This document shows positions 1 to 10,960 of a stretch of DNA of 64,000 nt, piece after piece (positions within the stretch are counted from its first letter, which is position 1; every line of letters begins with the position of its first letter). Origin of the DNA: Prosopocoilus inquinatus. Lineage: Eukaryota > Arthropoda > Insecta > Coleoptera > Lucanidae. The position numbers and the translations under genes are program-made. The stretch is from contig CM069880.1 in the NCBI GenBank assembly GCA_036172665.1, positions 9,054,501 through 9,118,500 of the forward strand, written 5' to 3'. The notes beneath the pieces were generated by a model. The model was not told the DNA's origin. It saw nothing but the letters and a program-made list of their open reading frames with translations, and ran no database searches.

Positions 1-1148
1 ATTTTTCGAACTTAAATACAGGCGAAAATGACTAATGTTTACAAACATATTCCGTGTAAATAGACATAATGTCTAACGCGTATCTTCTTCGAACGACTTA
101 AGTTCAGTTAGGACAGGTGCCACTAGTCAAGTTAATATTTGACATTGGCAAACAAAAACGGCGTAGTCTTAGTTCGTTGTTAACAGAACCCGTTTTCTAT
201 TATTAAAAATTTATATAGCCCGAATGTTGCTGAGCTATATTCTTCTAGTTTTATGTAAGTAGGTACATACGTGTCATCGAGTAGAATAATCTTTTTTTCT
301 CGCGTTGATTAAATTTATTTGGTATGTGCTAATAGCCACGGTGCATATAAATTCGTGTAAATAGTTTTGACTCGATGACTTTTCCTGCTCCTCACGAGAA
401 GGGTGCACTGTTTTAAAGAATAATAAGCTAACATGCCCCAGCTGAAAAAAATCAGACTTGCAAATTCCTTATTGCACCCTTCACAGACTGTAAAGACATT
501 AGCCTTTTACATTTACACTCCCCCTGTTAAAATGAGATATTTTAAATAATTTCGGAAGTACACAAATAATTGTTTGCGATATAATACTAAGCCAACAGAG
601 AAAAACGCGAGCTTGAAACGATCGCTATTAAACTTCAACTTTCTCTCCCCGGGGTTGATTGCGCGCCACTTCAAATTTGAATAATCTAGAAATTATGTTC
701 GTATCACAATTTAGGTGCCTTTATGCTAATTTCAAGATTAAGAGCTTTCGAAAAATGCAAGGAACGTATGCACCGCATTTATTAGCGAGCGACGAGCAGT
801 TTTATTTTAAATTCTTTTTCTCATTTAGGCTTACACCATTACCGTCCTATAAGCATAACCTATGCATTTTGATTAGTCTATCCCCACCGTCTTGCTATCA
901 TATTCATATTAGCTATTATTTGTTGGGGTAAAAATCAAAGTGCTTTTCTTTCCACTCCAATTTTAAGTCATGAATACGTTAGACTTTTCTCACCCTAACT
1001 TGTTTCATGAAGGAAACTTATTTTACACTTCTATAATGTATGCATTTTAAAATGTTACACCCCCGTTTCGGTTTATCAACATTCAAATTAGATTACATTT
1101 TTTTTTAAATAAAATGTCCCCGAATCCTTTCGACAGAAAACGAATTCA
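1..1148. other. no gene seen
   Basis: AT-rich sequence with only short chance frames. If the 8.5-kb exon model is right, this is part of its first intron. No repeat structure stood out. Confidence 0.5.
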
Positions 1149-1905
1149 TATACAGTGACCGGCAGAAAGTCGGCAACATATGGGAAAATTCTTTATTATT
1201 GATTTCTCAGAAAAAAAACATTCTTTATGAAAACTCCTGCAACGTTTCAAATTCAAAATGCACGTATCAAGGTTTGAATACCTCTTGTCATATACCGAGG
1301 AAACCGAAATATTTGAAATCGACATAAGAATAAAGTACCTTTATTTTCCACGGTATGCGCAAATTTTATTTGGAAAAGTTACTCAGAATTATTATGAGAT
1401 CTCAAATATGAAATCAGAGCTGCCTACAATGAAAACAAAAATTGACTACAAAAAATTGTAATTCTTAGGGTATCAATGTTATTAATCACAATTTCTAGTT
1501 GATAGTTGAGCAAAACACAAATCTCAGAGTATGTTCGTGTAGCATTTGAAGAAACGTCTAAGTCTGCACATTCAAAATTCTACCATACGAGAAAGATTGA
1601 AAAATACGTGAAATTCTTTTTTTCATCGTAGGCAGCTATGATTTTATATTTGAGATCTCACAATAATTCTGAGTAACTTTTCCGAATAAGATTTGCGCGT
1701 AATGCGGAAAATAAAGGTACTTTACTCTTACGTCGACTTCAAACATTTTGATTTCCTCGGTAAGTGACAGGAGGTATTCAAACTTTGACACGCGCATCTT
1801 GAGTTTGGAAAGACGCAGGAGCTGTCATAAAGAATAAATTTTTCTGAGAAATCAATAATACAATATTTTCCCATGTGTTGTCAATTTTCTGCCGGTCACT
1901 GTATA
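1149..1905. mobile_element. long foldback element, copy 1
   Basis: The ends TATACAGTGACC and GGTCACTGTATA are exact inverted repeats, and homology continues inward for roughly 300 bp on each side (both arms carry the complementary TTGATTTCTCAG and AAAGTACCTTTATTTTCC). A central spacer of about 170 bp separates the arms. It encodes no transposase, so it is a non-autonomous foldback or large MITE. A second copy is at 14011-14765. Confidence 0.85.
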
Positions 1906-2630
1906 ACTATCTTGCAGCGGACACTTGGAAACAATTGAGATTTATGTCGACTTTTCGCCATGTGTTTGACAGCTCCTTCAGGATTTTTTCTTTTTTAATT
2001 ATGGTTAATACAGTGTCTTTCAAAAAGTGTGCTACACACGGGATTGTTGTTAATTATCGATTTTTGCAAAAATTCATTGTGACAGAACGCTTCTGCATTC
2101 CTTAAAATCGAATTCGGAAATATCACCTGAGATTTATCTTGAACAGTATACAGCGTGGACCTCGAGAAATGTGCACCGCGTAAGAGTAAAGTGCCCTTAT
2201 TTCACGAGATACAGGAAAACGTCATAAGAATAAGTCGTTCACAATTAAAAGTTATAGCTAGATATGAAATTACAACCTCCTCTCTCAAATACAAAATAAA
2301 ATACAACTTATTGTGTTGTGAATCACTCTTTATACTCGCTACATTAGGAAATACTGGCGGAATTAAAGTGTCTGCCAAAGTAATATGAATAGAAGAACAC
2401 GGAATTCGTTCTTCTTTCTCAGTTATTTCATTTAGTTAATATAATATAATGTAATATAATGAAAATATAACCTTCCACGCTGAGGAATTTTGGATTAATT
2501 GGAACACTAATTGCGTTTGTGTCTTATCATGCAGTCAAGTGCAAGAACATGCAACTTAGGATTCACATTAAAAAAAAATCCTTCGAAATAAAAAAAGACT
2601 TACTTCCTCCAATCTCTCCATCTTTTTTTT
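1906..2630 (+). repeat. flanking module joined to foldback copy 1
   Basis: This stretch is nearly identical to 14766-15490, including the frame at 2155-2388, which reappears almost unchanged at 15015-15248. It begins right at the foldback end and contains a segment (CAGTGTCTTTCAAAAAGTG) that is also the terminus of the element at 38981. It is a repeat, not a gene. Confidence 0.8.
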
Positions 2631-2631
2631 A

Positions 2632-2880
2632 CACACGGGATTGTTGTTAATTATCGATTTTTGCAAAAATTCATTGAGGCAGAACGCTTCTGCATTCCTT
2701 AAAATCGAATTCGGAAATATCACCTGAATTTTATCCTGAACGGTATACAGCGTGGAGCTCGAGAAATGGACACCGCGTAAGAGTAAAGTGCCCTTATTTC
2801 ACGAGATGCAGGAAAACGTCATAAGAATAAGTCGTTCACAATTAAAAGTTATAGCCAGAAATGAAATTACAACCTCCTAG
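2632..2880 (+). repeat. truncated direct copy of 2035-2282
   Basis: Starting at ACACACGGGATTGTTG, about 250 bp repeat the preceding module with scattered substitutions, then stop abruptly. This gives a partial tandem duplication. Confidence 0.8.
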
Positions 2881-3890
2881 GCATTTATCGAAGTCCGAGT
2901 ACCTTGGAAATCAAAATACTACCTTTATTTTTCCGGATACGTGAAAATATTATTGACAAAAGTTATTCATGAAGGTTTTTATAATTCATATTTATTTAAT
3001 CATTTAATAACATTGTTAAAGTCGGTAAACTTTGCTGTTGTTTTACAGTCAGTCATACGCGATGATACCGGCTAGTTAAAACTTAAAAGTGATAATTATC
3101 ATAATTAATTCGTTCGAGATTCGCAGATAAGTGGGCAATTAATTAACAGCACGAATCGTTGCTCGTTAATTATTTCGCGACTTGTACAATGCGAAAAAAG
3201 GAGAGAGAAGAGATAGATAAGCGGTGGTGTGTGTGTCTTTGCCTTAATCGTTCGATATTTAATTGTAAACGTATACCTGCGAAGAAGATGTCGTTGCGTT
3301 TAAGAAAGAAACGTGTAGCTAATGTAAATATTGAATTTTATCTTGATATATATCGTATTACTCATTAGATGTAATAATTCATGGAATGGAGATAAACATT
3401 TCATATGAATAAAATCTCAGTTGGAACAAATTGACTCGGGTCTTAAGGTATATGTGTAAATAATCTGCTGTGAATATGTTAGGCACGCTGTGTAGATTAG
3501 GTAGTAACCGCTGTGACAAGAAGCCGCTTAAAAATATGCGTTCACTTGGTCACAGATGGAATGATCGAGTTCCAAACAGCGGGGGTCGGCACCCTGTGGA
3601 CGACAGGCGGGTGCCTGCTTGGGTATGCCATTTCAATTACATTTGCGTGCAGCAGTTTCTACACGGACAAAGTCGCGGCTATTACTTACAATAAACTCTT
3701 AAACTACACTTCTATAAACGCACCTTCAACTAATAAGACTCACGCTATCTTTATTAAATTCCAAAAAGAAGATTCCGACTTATTTTATTTTACACATCAA
3801 TTATAAACGTCTAGACTTATACTTCTCCCCAATACATCCACTGGTGATGTGATACCCAACACCTAATTCAATCCACATTTGTTGTTGTCT
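2881..3890. other. no confident gene; isolated GC-rich patch at 3541-3690
   Basis: Mostly unremarkable AT-rich DNA. The patch 3541-3690 is distinctly GC-rich, follows a possible acceptor (GGTCACAG) and has an open plus-strand frame with a hydrophobic stretch (TLWTTGGCLLGYAISITF). No firm donor or partner exon was identified. Confidence 0.4.
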
Positions 3891-3894
3891 TCAC

Positions 3895-4800
3895 GTTTAA
3901 TGAGGTCTTCCAATTTTGGCATTTGAAACCCATTACCCCATTTCCACATTATCAAAATTAGAAACAACCATTTTCCACAGCACGAAAATTAAAGACTATA
4001 CAACCTCCATAACCAAAAATATTAAGGACGAGGAAGCCAACGAAAAAAGGCACGAAGATACTTCCAAAGTCTATTAGAACAAGACCTTAGTGAACCTGAA
4101 GAGGTCTTCAACTTTGTGGCATTTGAAACCTATTTGCACATTGTCAAAATTAGAAACTGCCATCTTCCACCTGGACGAAAATACAGTGAATGAATAGAAA
4201 ATCCACAAGGACTCTTTAGAAAAACTAGAAGTTCACCCATTCCTCTTGCGGTGCTTGTAAAACCTTTTCTTAAGTCACGCAATAAAATCGACTTCGAATA
4301 AAATGTTGGGGAAAACCAGGAAAGAAATACTCCCGAAACCTCCAAAATTAAAACCATTAAGGATGACGAAGCCAACGAAAGAGAAAAAGAAAATATTTCC
4401 AAAATCTATTGGAATAAAACGATGAGAAAAAGCAGAAAGGAAAAAGAAGACATGCAATGGGGAGTATAAAACCCCTGAAATCCCCAAAAATAAAAATATT
4501 AAGGACGACGAAACCAGCAAAAAAAGAAAAGAAAATACTTCCAAAGTCTATTGAAGCCAAATGATGGGGAAAAGCAGTAAAGAAAAAGAAGAGATACGAT
4601 GAGGAGTATAAAATCCCCAAAATCCCTAAAACTAAAAATATTAAGGACGACGAAGTCAACGAAAATACTTCCAAAGTCCATTCAAATAAAATGATGATGG
4701 GGAAAAACAGAAGAAAAAGAAGACGCAAGAAAAAAATGGGGGGAAATATTTCCAAAGTTTTTAGAAAAGAAAACGAGGAAATAAAAAGGATGAGAAAGGA
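3895..4800. repeat. degenerate tandem array, unit about 140 bp
   Basis: The motif ATTAAGGAYGACGAA recurs near 4020, 4355, 4498 and 4639, each followed by related A- and G-rich sequence with TTCCAAAGTCTATT. A second motif (GGCATTTGAAACC) repeats near 3918 and 4119. The long Phe-rich minus-strand frames at 4275-4755 are a by-product of this array. Confidence 0.75.
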
Positions 4801-6382
4801 AAAAGAGAATGGGAAAGCCTTTCAGAAAAACAAAATACAGAAGAAATAGAATTTTTTCTAGAAGATGAAACCGACAAGTAGGCAAAGCAAAACACAACAC
4901 AAATATGATTGAACCATCCTGTATATTACAATTGCCTTAAAGAAAGAAGGAAACTCATAAACAATATAAATTTTACAAAAAGTGGCAACTAAGGTTCTGC
5001 ATAAATGATTTTGGTATGAAGATGAACAAAAAAAAAACAAAACAAATATTTACTTATAGGTACAAATATATGAAAATCAATTTGACAATAGAATCAGTAA
5101 TAATAATAAGAATCAGTTTCTTGGTTTTCAAACTGGAGTCACTTTAATAAGGTGATTTTAGAACTTTTATTAGCCCCCCCTCTCTCGTTTGAGTTATTTT
5201 AAAATGTAAAATAACATAAATTAAAAGAGAATTTCTTTTACAAAAATTTATTTTGTACGAATACAGAAATTTACCTCTAATTTTAATAGATTTCGTTTTA
5301 AGTCGTTTTTGACTTTAGTGAAACCCTCGAGCAGCCTCTGCACAGCTGTTTCAGCCCTATTTGGAGCTTCTTCAGCAGAAACGTAGCTCAAGATTTCCAC
5401 TGCAAACCAAAAACGATTTGACCGCTATATTCGCAGTGTTAGGTCAAAAAGCGATCGTAGGATGTCGCTGTGTTAGTTATTCATTTCTAATTTTAATCTT
5501 CTCTTTGATTTCTAACACTTTTAAATTATTTAAAATGCACGGAGTGTCGCCTGACGTCTCGTTTTCGAAATGAAAATAATAAATTCTCCAATGCCTTTTT
5601 CTTTAAATAATTTCGAATTTAAACACTAATTTCTCAATTTTTTGTATAATTTTTGCAGTAAATTACATCAAAAAATATATTGTATCAAAAGTTGTCTGGA
5701 AAATAGAACGTGATCTATTTCCGAAAAATATCTGCGGACTAAAAAAATTGCACAGAAATAGGGTTTGGCATAAGATTATTTGAAATTATTAAAAAATATC
5801 AAATAATGCAGTTTTTTGTTGATGATAATAATCTACATTAAAGAGTATTACTCCTAGAAAAATTGACTTTTGCCATTCATATTACCCAATAAATTTAAAA
5901 AAAATATGAATTCGAAATTTAAATTATTTTTAATATTGTTGGCCCACAAAAAAAATCTTTTTTTTGAAACGATGACTTTCATTCGATGTTACAACCGTTT
6001 AAGGTATTAAATTGGGCGAAGTGTTAAATATTTACAACGAGTATTATTATCACCAATCATCATCATCATCATGATTAACTGGAAATTATGCGAATGTCTC
6101 GTGCTATAAAAGACATCAAATTACACAAATTAGACTTCCTGTATTCTCGGTGCAAGTTCATTTTACACACAATTTGTAATTAGATCCTGTCGCTTGTTAA
6201 TTCGATGATTCAATGAGTTCATTTCAGGCAGTAGTTTGTACCACTGTTCATTTCATTAAACGGTAAGGTATAAATAAAAAAATATATATGTATTTATATA
6301 TTTTACTTTTTTTTTGAGGGAATTTTAAGCAATTTTAAATTTTCATAAAATTCTTGCTCGTGAGGATTGCTTGCAGAAAGGA
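4801..6382. other. no gene seen
   Basis: AT-rich sequence with homopolymer runs and short chance frames. A small ATC trinucleotide run (TCATCATCATCATCATG) lies at about 6057-6073. Confidence 0.45.
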
Positions 6383-6510
6383 TATGAAACAAATAAGACA
6401 CTTTAGAAACGAGCTAAAATTAATTTTCATTACTTGTTGTTTTTCGAAACGTCAAGTAAGTAATAAAAATTAATTTTAGCTCGTTTCTAAAATTAATTAT
6501 TTGTTTCATA
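6383..6510. repeat. palindromic hairpin repeat
   Basis: Arms of about 55 bp (TATGAAACAAATAA inward to TTACTTG, and its complement) face each other around a loop of under 20 bp. It is probably a solo palindromic MITE. Confidence 0.75.
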
Positions 6511-6636
6511 CTCTTTCTAAAATTTTAAATTGAAAATGCTTGCTGAAAGTGTTGAGTTTTTTGCCTTTTTTTAAAGACTGTAAGTTAGTAATTTAATTTG
6601 CTGTTTTTCGAAACCTCTTGTACTATAAAAAGAAAT

Positions 6637-7865
6637 TTGATCACGTTGACTTATTTTTCAAGAGAATGATGATATTTATAAAATTCAACGTTACTAAAAC
6701 ATTTTGGTGCTGGACGTTCTTTGATTAAAACTTAGTCATTTCTTGATATAAAAAAGAATTGATCACGTCGACTTGTATATCAACGGAATGATGATACTTA
6801 CAAAATTCAGCGTCACCAAAACATTTTGGTGCTGGAAGTTCTTTAATTAAAAACTTAGTTACTTCATTATATATCAAAAAAGAATTGATCACGTTGACTC
6901 ATGTATCAACGGAATGATGATACTTACAAAATTCAGCGTCACCAAAACATTTTGGTTCTGGAAGTTCTTTAATTAAAAACTCTAGTTACTTCATTATATA
7001 TTAAAAAAAAATTGATCACGTTGACGGAATGATGATATTTATATAATCCAGTGCCAGCAAAACATTTTGGTGCTGGAAGTTTTCTGATTAAAACTCGCTT
7101 ATTTTAATATATATAAAAAAATTGATCACGTTGACATATTTCAATTAAATAATGATATTTATAGACCGTGATTCTGAAATGTCTCTCGATATTGTCAGGG
7201 TGAATGGAACATCAAAAAATAAGGTCACCATTTTATATAATATTTTTTCCAAAATTGAACAATAAGGGAGTTATAAGTATAACTTCTGTTTCTTGGCAAT
7301 ATCTTCTGAATCCTTTAAGTTATCAAACTAATATTTTGAACACAGATATAAGGCGCATTAGGAACATATTTGTCAGATCCTCTATCCTTTTTAAAGGGTA
7401 GTTTTGTAGGGGTAGCTTTCAGTATTTTATCCCTAACTTCTTATTCTTTACATAATTCGTCAAAAATTTGCGAAGGAAATATTCTTCAGATTATTTGGCA
7501 CAAGAAAGGTTCTCTTATTGCATTTCGATAAACCCAACCGCTTTGGAGTAATTAAGATTTAAAGGTTCGTATGCACCTAATACGTAATTAAATTTACCAA
7601 TTTCTTATTTTTCATTCTTCGAAAAGAAAAAAAAAATGATAGAAAAAGGTGACCTTATTTTTTGATGTTCTCGACCCTGAAAATATCGGGAGACATTTCT
7701 GAATCACGGTGTATATGCCAGCGTCGCCAAAACATTTTGGTGCTGGAAGTTCTTTGACTAAAACACTTGGTTATTTCATTATATAAAGAAAAAAAAAATT
7801 GATCACGTTGACTTATATTTTAACGGAATGATATTTATATAATCCAGTGTCACCAAAACAGTTTG
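6637..7865 (+). repeat. minisatellite, unit about 125 bp, interrupted
   Basis: TTGATCACGTTGAC begins units near 6637, 6759, 6884, 7011 and 7121 and again at 7799. Each unit also carries CCAAAACATTTTGGTGCTGG, itself a near-palindrome. The array is split by the inserted element at 7164-7711. Confidence 0.85.
7164..7711. mobile_element. TA-flanked TIR element inserted in the minisatellite
   Basis: Inverted ends (GACCGTGATTCTGAAATGTC and the complement of the right end, CACCGTGATTCAGAAATGTC) extend inward for over 60 bp, up to AAAATAAGGTCACC on both sides. TA flanks both ends, and removing the element restores the minisatellite unit. The TA target and the lack of a transposase frame suggest a non-autonomous Tc1/mariner-type element. 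Confidence 0.8.
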
Positions 7866-8285
7866 ATTTAAACTTTGATATTCCACTACTTTTTAGTGTG
7901 CCGAAGTTTTGCATTATTTTATGTAAGTCTCCTGAAGGATTTAATGTAAGGATTATCTGAAGACCATAGAATATATAATTATGTGTACATATTTTTTTAA
8001 ATTTACGTCTGATATTCAAAACTAGCTGAAAAGGTTTTCGTGCTCACCATTTTATGTTGAGAAGTATTAGGTGTATTCACACATAGGTGTGGAAAGTAAG
8101 TGAAATATGTGGATTTTTCAAGTGAAAATTTTTGTTTTTCCTTTTGGTGGTCGTTGGTCTTAATCTGACCTGATGTGGTTTCAGTTTGGTGGTCGCTCTT
8201 TCTTTTTGGGTAGATTCGTATGGGGATGTTGAGATTTGATGATTGAAAATTAGGAAAGCAGAAGATGAAGAACAACAGGGTTTGA

Positions 8286-8425
8286 ACGTGGTACGCAGAG
8301 GAATGCGTGAAGGTACGCTTGGACGTGCGAAGGGAAAGATATTGTGTGACCAGTTTGAAGATAAGTTGGGGTTGACCGAACGTGTCCGTTATCGGACCGC
8401 ACGTGCCCAAAGCGTATATCACGTG
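8286..8425 (-). promoter_or_regulatory. cluster of five ACGTG cores downstream of the exon
   Basis: ACGTG starts at 8286, 8323, 8380, 8401 and 8421 on the plus strand (the last two inside CACGTG palindromes), all within 140 bp of the intron that follows the 8.5-kb exon. ACGTG is the core bound by bHLH-PAS:Tango heterodimers such as Trh:Tgo and Sim:Tgo. At the local base composition one would expect roughly one per 2 kb per strand. It may be an intronic enhancer. Confidence 0.4.
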
Positions 8426-8469
8426 GCATGTCCCCATGCAAATGAGCAACAAGTGGCAAGGATATGTAC

Positions 8470-8700
8470 TTACCGGTAATAGGAAAGAGCTTGGGGCATG
8501 TGAAGATCCATAGGAGCTACAGGATGGTGTGCTGTTCCGTATCCGTGGTGATCACCGGTTGGCATCATCGTGCCGGCGGCGGCCGCTGCAGCAGCAGCGG
8601 CAGCCGCCGTGTGATGGTGGCCAAGAACTGCCGCCCAAGGCGAAGACGCAAAACCACCCGGATGATCCAGCTCGACGGTGCGGGTCACAGTACAGTGCAT
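8470..8700 (-). CDS. first coding exon of a regulatory-type protein, possibly trachealess (trh)
   Basis: On the minus strand an ATG at 8698-8700, with an in-frame TGA three codons upstream, opens a GC-rich frame that reaches a strong donor (TATTACCG|GTAAGTAC) at 8472/8473 in phase 2. The last three bases of the range are therefore intron. The peptide has a HHH tract, 11 consecutive Ala, then MMPTGDHHGYGTAHHPVAP and MDLHMPQALSYYR. Such low-complexity N-termini are common in developmental transcription factors. The other exons would lie left of the window, because nothing coding is visible in 1-8460. Gene order next to klar suggests trachealess, a bHLH-PAS factor of tracheal and salivary primordia, but no bHLH or PAS residue is in view. 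The true start could be the later MM. Confidence 0.55.
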   Translation of the reverse strand: MHCTVTRTVELDHPGGFASSPWAAVLGHHHTAAAAAAAAAAAGTMMPTGDHHGYGTAHHPVAPMDLHMPQALSYYR

Positions 8701-9020
8701 AAACTCTCACTTCACTCACCACAGCATGACACTCATCCTTAACACGTGCGGCGACGAGAACGGACACTCGGCCATTGATCGCGCGAATGCTGAATGATTG
8801 AAAGAGTTACCGGAGGCGGAGTTGCAGGGCCGCGTGCGTAGCTCGCGGTCATGTGATCCGGCGGGCGGCTCTTCGCGTTTTCGGCCCTACCTTCATTTGC
8901 GATACTCCCACTCGAGGCGGCACCACCTCACCTGTGTATGAACTAGTTCCAAACATGCAACAGTAACATACGCGCTGCTGATAACATACGTACACGTTCT
9001 GATAATGAAACACCCAGACC
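8701..9020 (-). promoter_or_regulatory. CpG-rich upstream region of the 8.5-kb exon
   Basis: The 200-300 bases upstream of the exon on the minus strand are far richer in G, C and CpG than the surrounding DNA, as expected of a 5' untranslated region and promoter of a developmental gene. No convincing TATA box was found. A CACGTG palindrome lies at 8743-8748. The region ends where the 245-bp satellite begins. Confidence 0.4.
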
Positions 9021-9027
9021 TTACTTG

Positions 9028-10003
9028 TCAACCAAATCCCGGAAAACTTCACACTTTAGGACCGCCCTCAACCAAAACGACAATTACCTATTAATTCCTC
9101 ACATAATTATACCCAAAAGTATCTTCTTACTACACACATCACCCATACGCGATAGGTTTCATCAGAAAATTAAAAACACCCTGTATACACAAAATACTCA
9201 GTACTATACAGAGTGTATATCTAGTAACATATCTAACTGCATGCAAGCGACAATATAGAATAAGTCAATAAGTCAACCAAATCCGGGAAAACTTCACACT
9301 TTAGGACCACCCTCAATCAAAACCACATTCACCTATTAATTCCTCACGTAATTATACCCGAAGGTATCTTCCTACTAAACACATCATCTACACGCGGTAG
9401 GTTTCAGTAGAAAATTAAAAACACCCTGTATACACAAAATACTCATTACTATACAGAGTGTATATCTAGTTACATATTTAACTGCATCCAAACACCAATA
9501 TAGAATAAGTCAATAAGTCAGCCAAATCCGGGAAAACTTCACACTTTAGGACCATCCTCAACCAAAACCACATTCACCTATTAATTCCTCACGTAATTAT
9601 ACCCAGAGGTATCTTCTTACCACACACATCACCTACACGCGATAGGTTTCATTAGAAAATTCAAAACACCCTGTATACACAAAATACTCGATACTATACA
9701 GAGTGTATATCTAGTAACATATCTAACTGCATGCAAGCGACAATATAGAATAAGTCAATAAGTCAACCAAATCCGGGAAAACTTCACACTTTAGGACCAC
9801 CCTCAACCAAAACCACAATTACCTTTTAATTCCTCACATAATTATACCCGAAGGTATCTTCCTACTAAACACATCATCTACACGCGGTAGGTTTCATTAG
9901 AAAATTAAAAACACCCTGTATACACAAAATACTCAATACTATACAGAGTGTATATCTAGTTATATATTTAACTGCATGCAAACAACAATGTAGAATAAGT
10001 CAA
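9028..10003 (+). repeat. four tandem copies of a 245-bp satellite unit
   Basis: Units start at 9028, 9273, 9518 and 9763 with TCAACCAAATCC (TCAGCC in the third). Each contains ACACCCTGTATACACAAAAT and ACTATACAGAGTGTATATCT, giving an internal inverted motif. Copies differ by only a few substitutions, so the array is young. Confidence 0.92.
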
Positions 10004-10230
10004 AACAAGACAAATAATGAAAAGTGCGGGTGGATGTTGGGGTAAAATTTCTTTGTCTCGCGGACATTACTTCGCAAGGGCCCGAAGCCCGAACGTCATT
10101 ATGATCGTTATAATCCTCCTAAACCCAAATAATATTTCCCCAGGCCAGGCCCAGCGACGTACGCGTCTCTCGACACCCCTGGAATTAGAAAATGTGCGAT
10201 TTCTAAATGAGGATGAGAAGAACCAACATT

Positions 10231-10960
10231 ACAGTTTAACATAAGATCACCAAAAGAAGAAAAAGAAAAAAGGCCGAAAAAAAACGACCAGGGCCTGATT
10301 TCTATAAGTGATTAGTTTAGGATGTGACATAGTCTATTGTATGTCATGATGTGTGTCACAGTCTAATTATTAGCTAAAGTATTCCTGGTTCCCATTCCAA
10401 AATGGAGCTCATGTTTAGTAAGCGGTTTTCGTTACGGCCCACGGCCCGTGGAAAAGATTGGAGGATGGGAAGCACCAAGTATACAGTTTACCACAAGATT
10501 GCCAAAAGAAGAAAAAGGAAAAAAAGGTGCCTAAAATAAGACAATTAGGGTCTGGTTTCTGGAAGTGGTTAATGGCCGATTAGTTTAGGATGTGACATAG
10601 TATATTGTATGTCATGATGTGTGTCACATTCTAACTATCAGCTAAACTATCCTTGCTTCCCATTCCAAAATGTAGCCCATGTTTAGTAGGCTCTGATGGG
10701 TCGGTTTTGTTATGACCCACAACCCGTGGAGAAGATTGAAGACTTCTGAATGAGGATGAGAAGCACCAACTCTACAGTTTACCACAAGATTGCCAAAAGA
10801 AGAAAAAAAGTCCAACATTAGTCGATTATGGTTTCTGAAAGTGATTAATGGGCGGATTAGTTTTACTAACAGTTAGGATGTGACGCAGTACATTGTACGT
10901 CATGATGCGTGTCACATTCTAATTATTAGTTAAACTAATCGACCCATTAACCAGAAACCA
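10231..10960 (+). repeat. degenerate tandem array, unit about 250-290 bp
   Basis: ACAGTTTAMCAYAAGAT starts units near 10231, 10482 and 10774. Each also holds AGGATGTGACATAGT and GTCATGATGTGTGTCAC, a loose palindrome. The arginine- and lysine-rich frames crossing it are not conserved between units. Confidence 0.8.

Noticed and set aside
2155..2388. 77-codon frame conserved at 15015-15248
   Set aside because: Conservation reflects duplication of a non-coding repeat module; a third copy at 2632-2880 and the one near 39100 do not keep the frame.
4275..4755. Phe- and Leu-rich minus-strand frames that look like membrane proteins
   Set aside because: They are produced by an A- and G-rich tandem array read on the opposite strand; the repeats explain the composition.
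8003..8479. Overlapping frames on both strands next to the 8.5-kb exon
   Set aside because: The splice donor at 8472/8473 places this stretch in an intron; no acceptor-supported exon was found. The GC content is better explained by regulatory sequence.
9028..10003. CRISPR-like regular repeats
   Set aside because: Units are adjacent 245-bp copies without unique spacers, in a eukaryotic genome; this is a satellite array.
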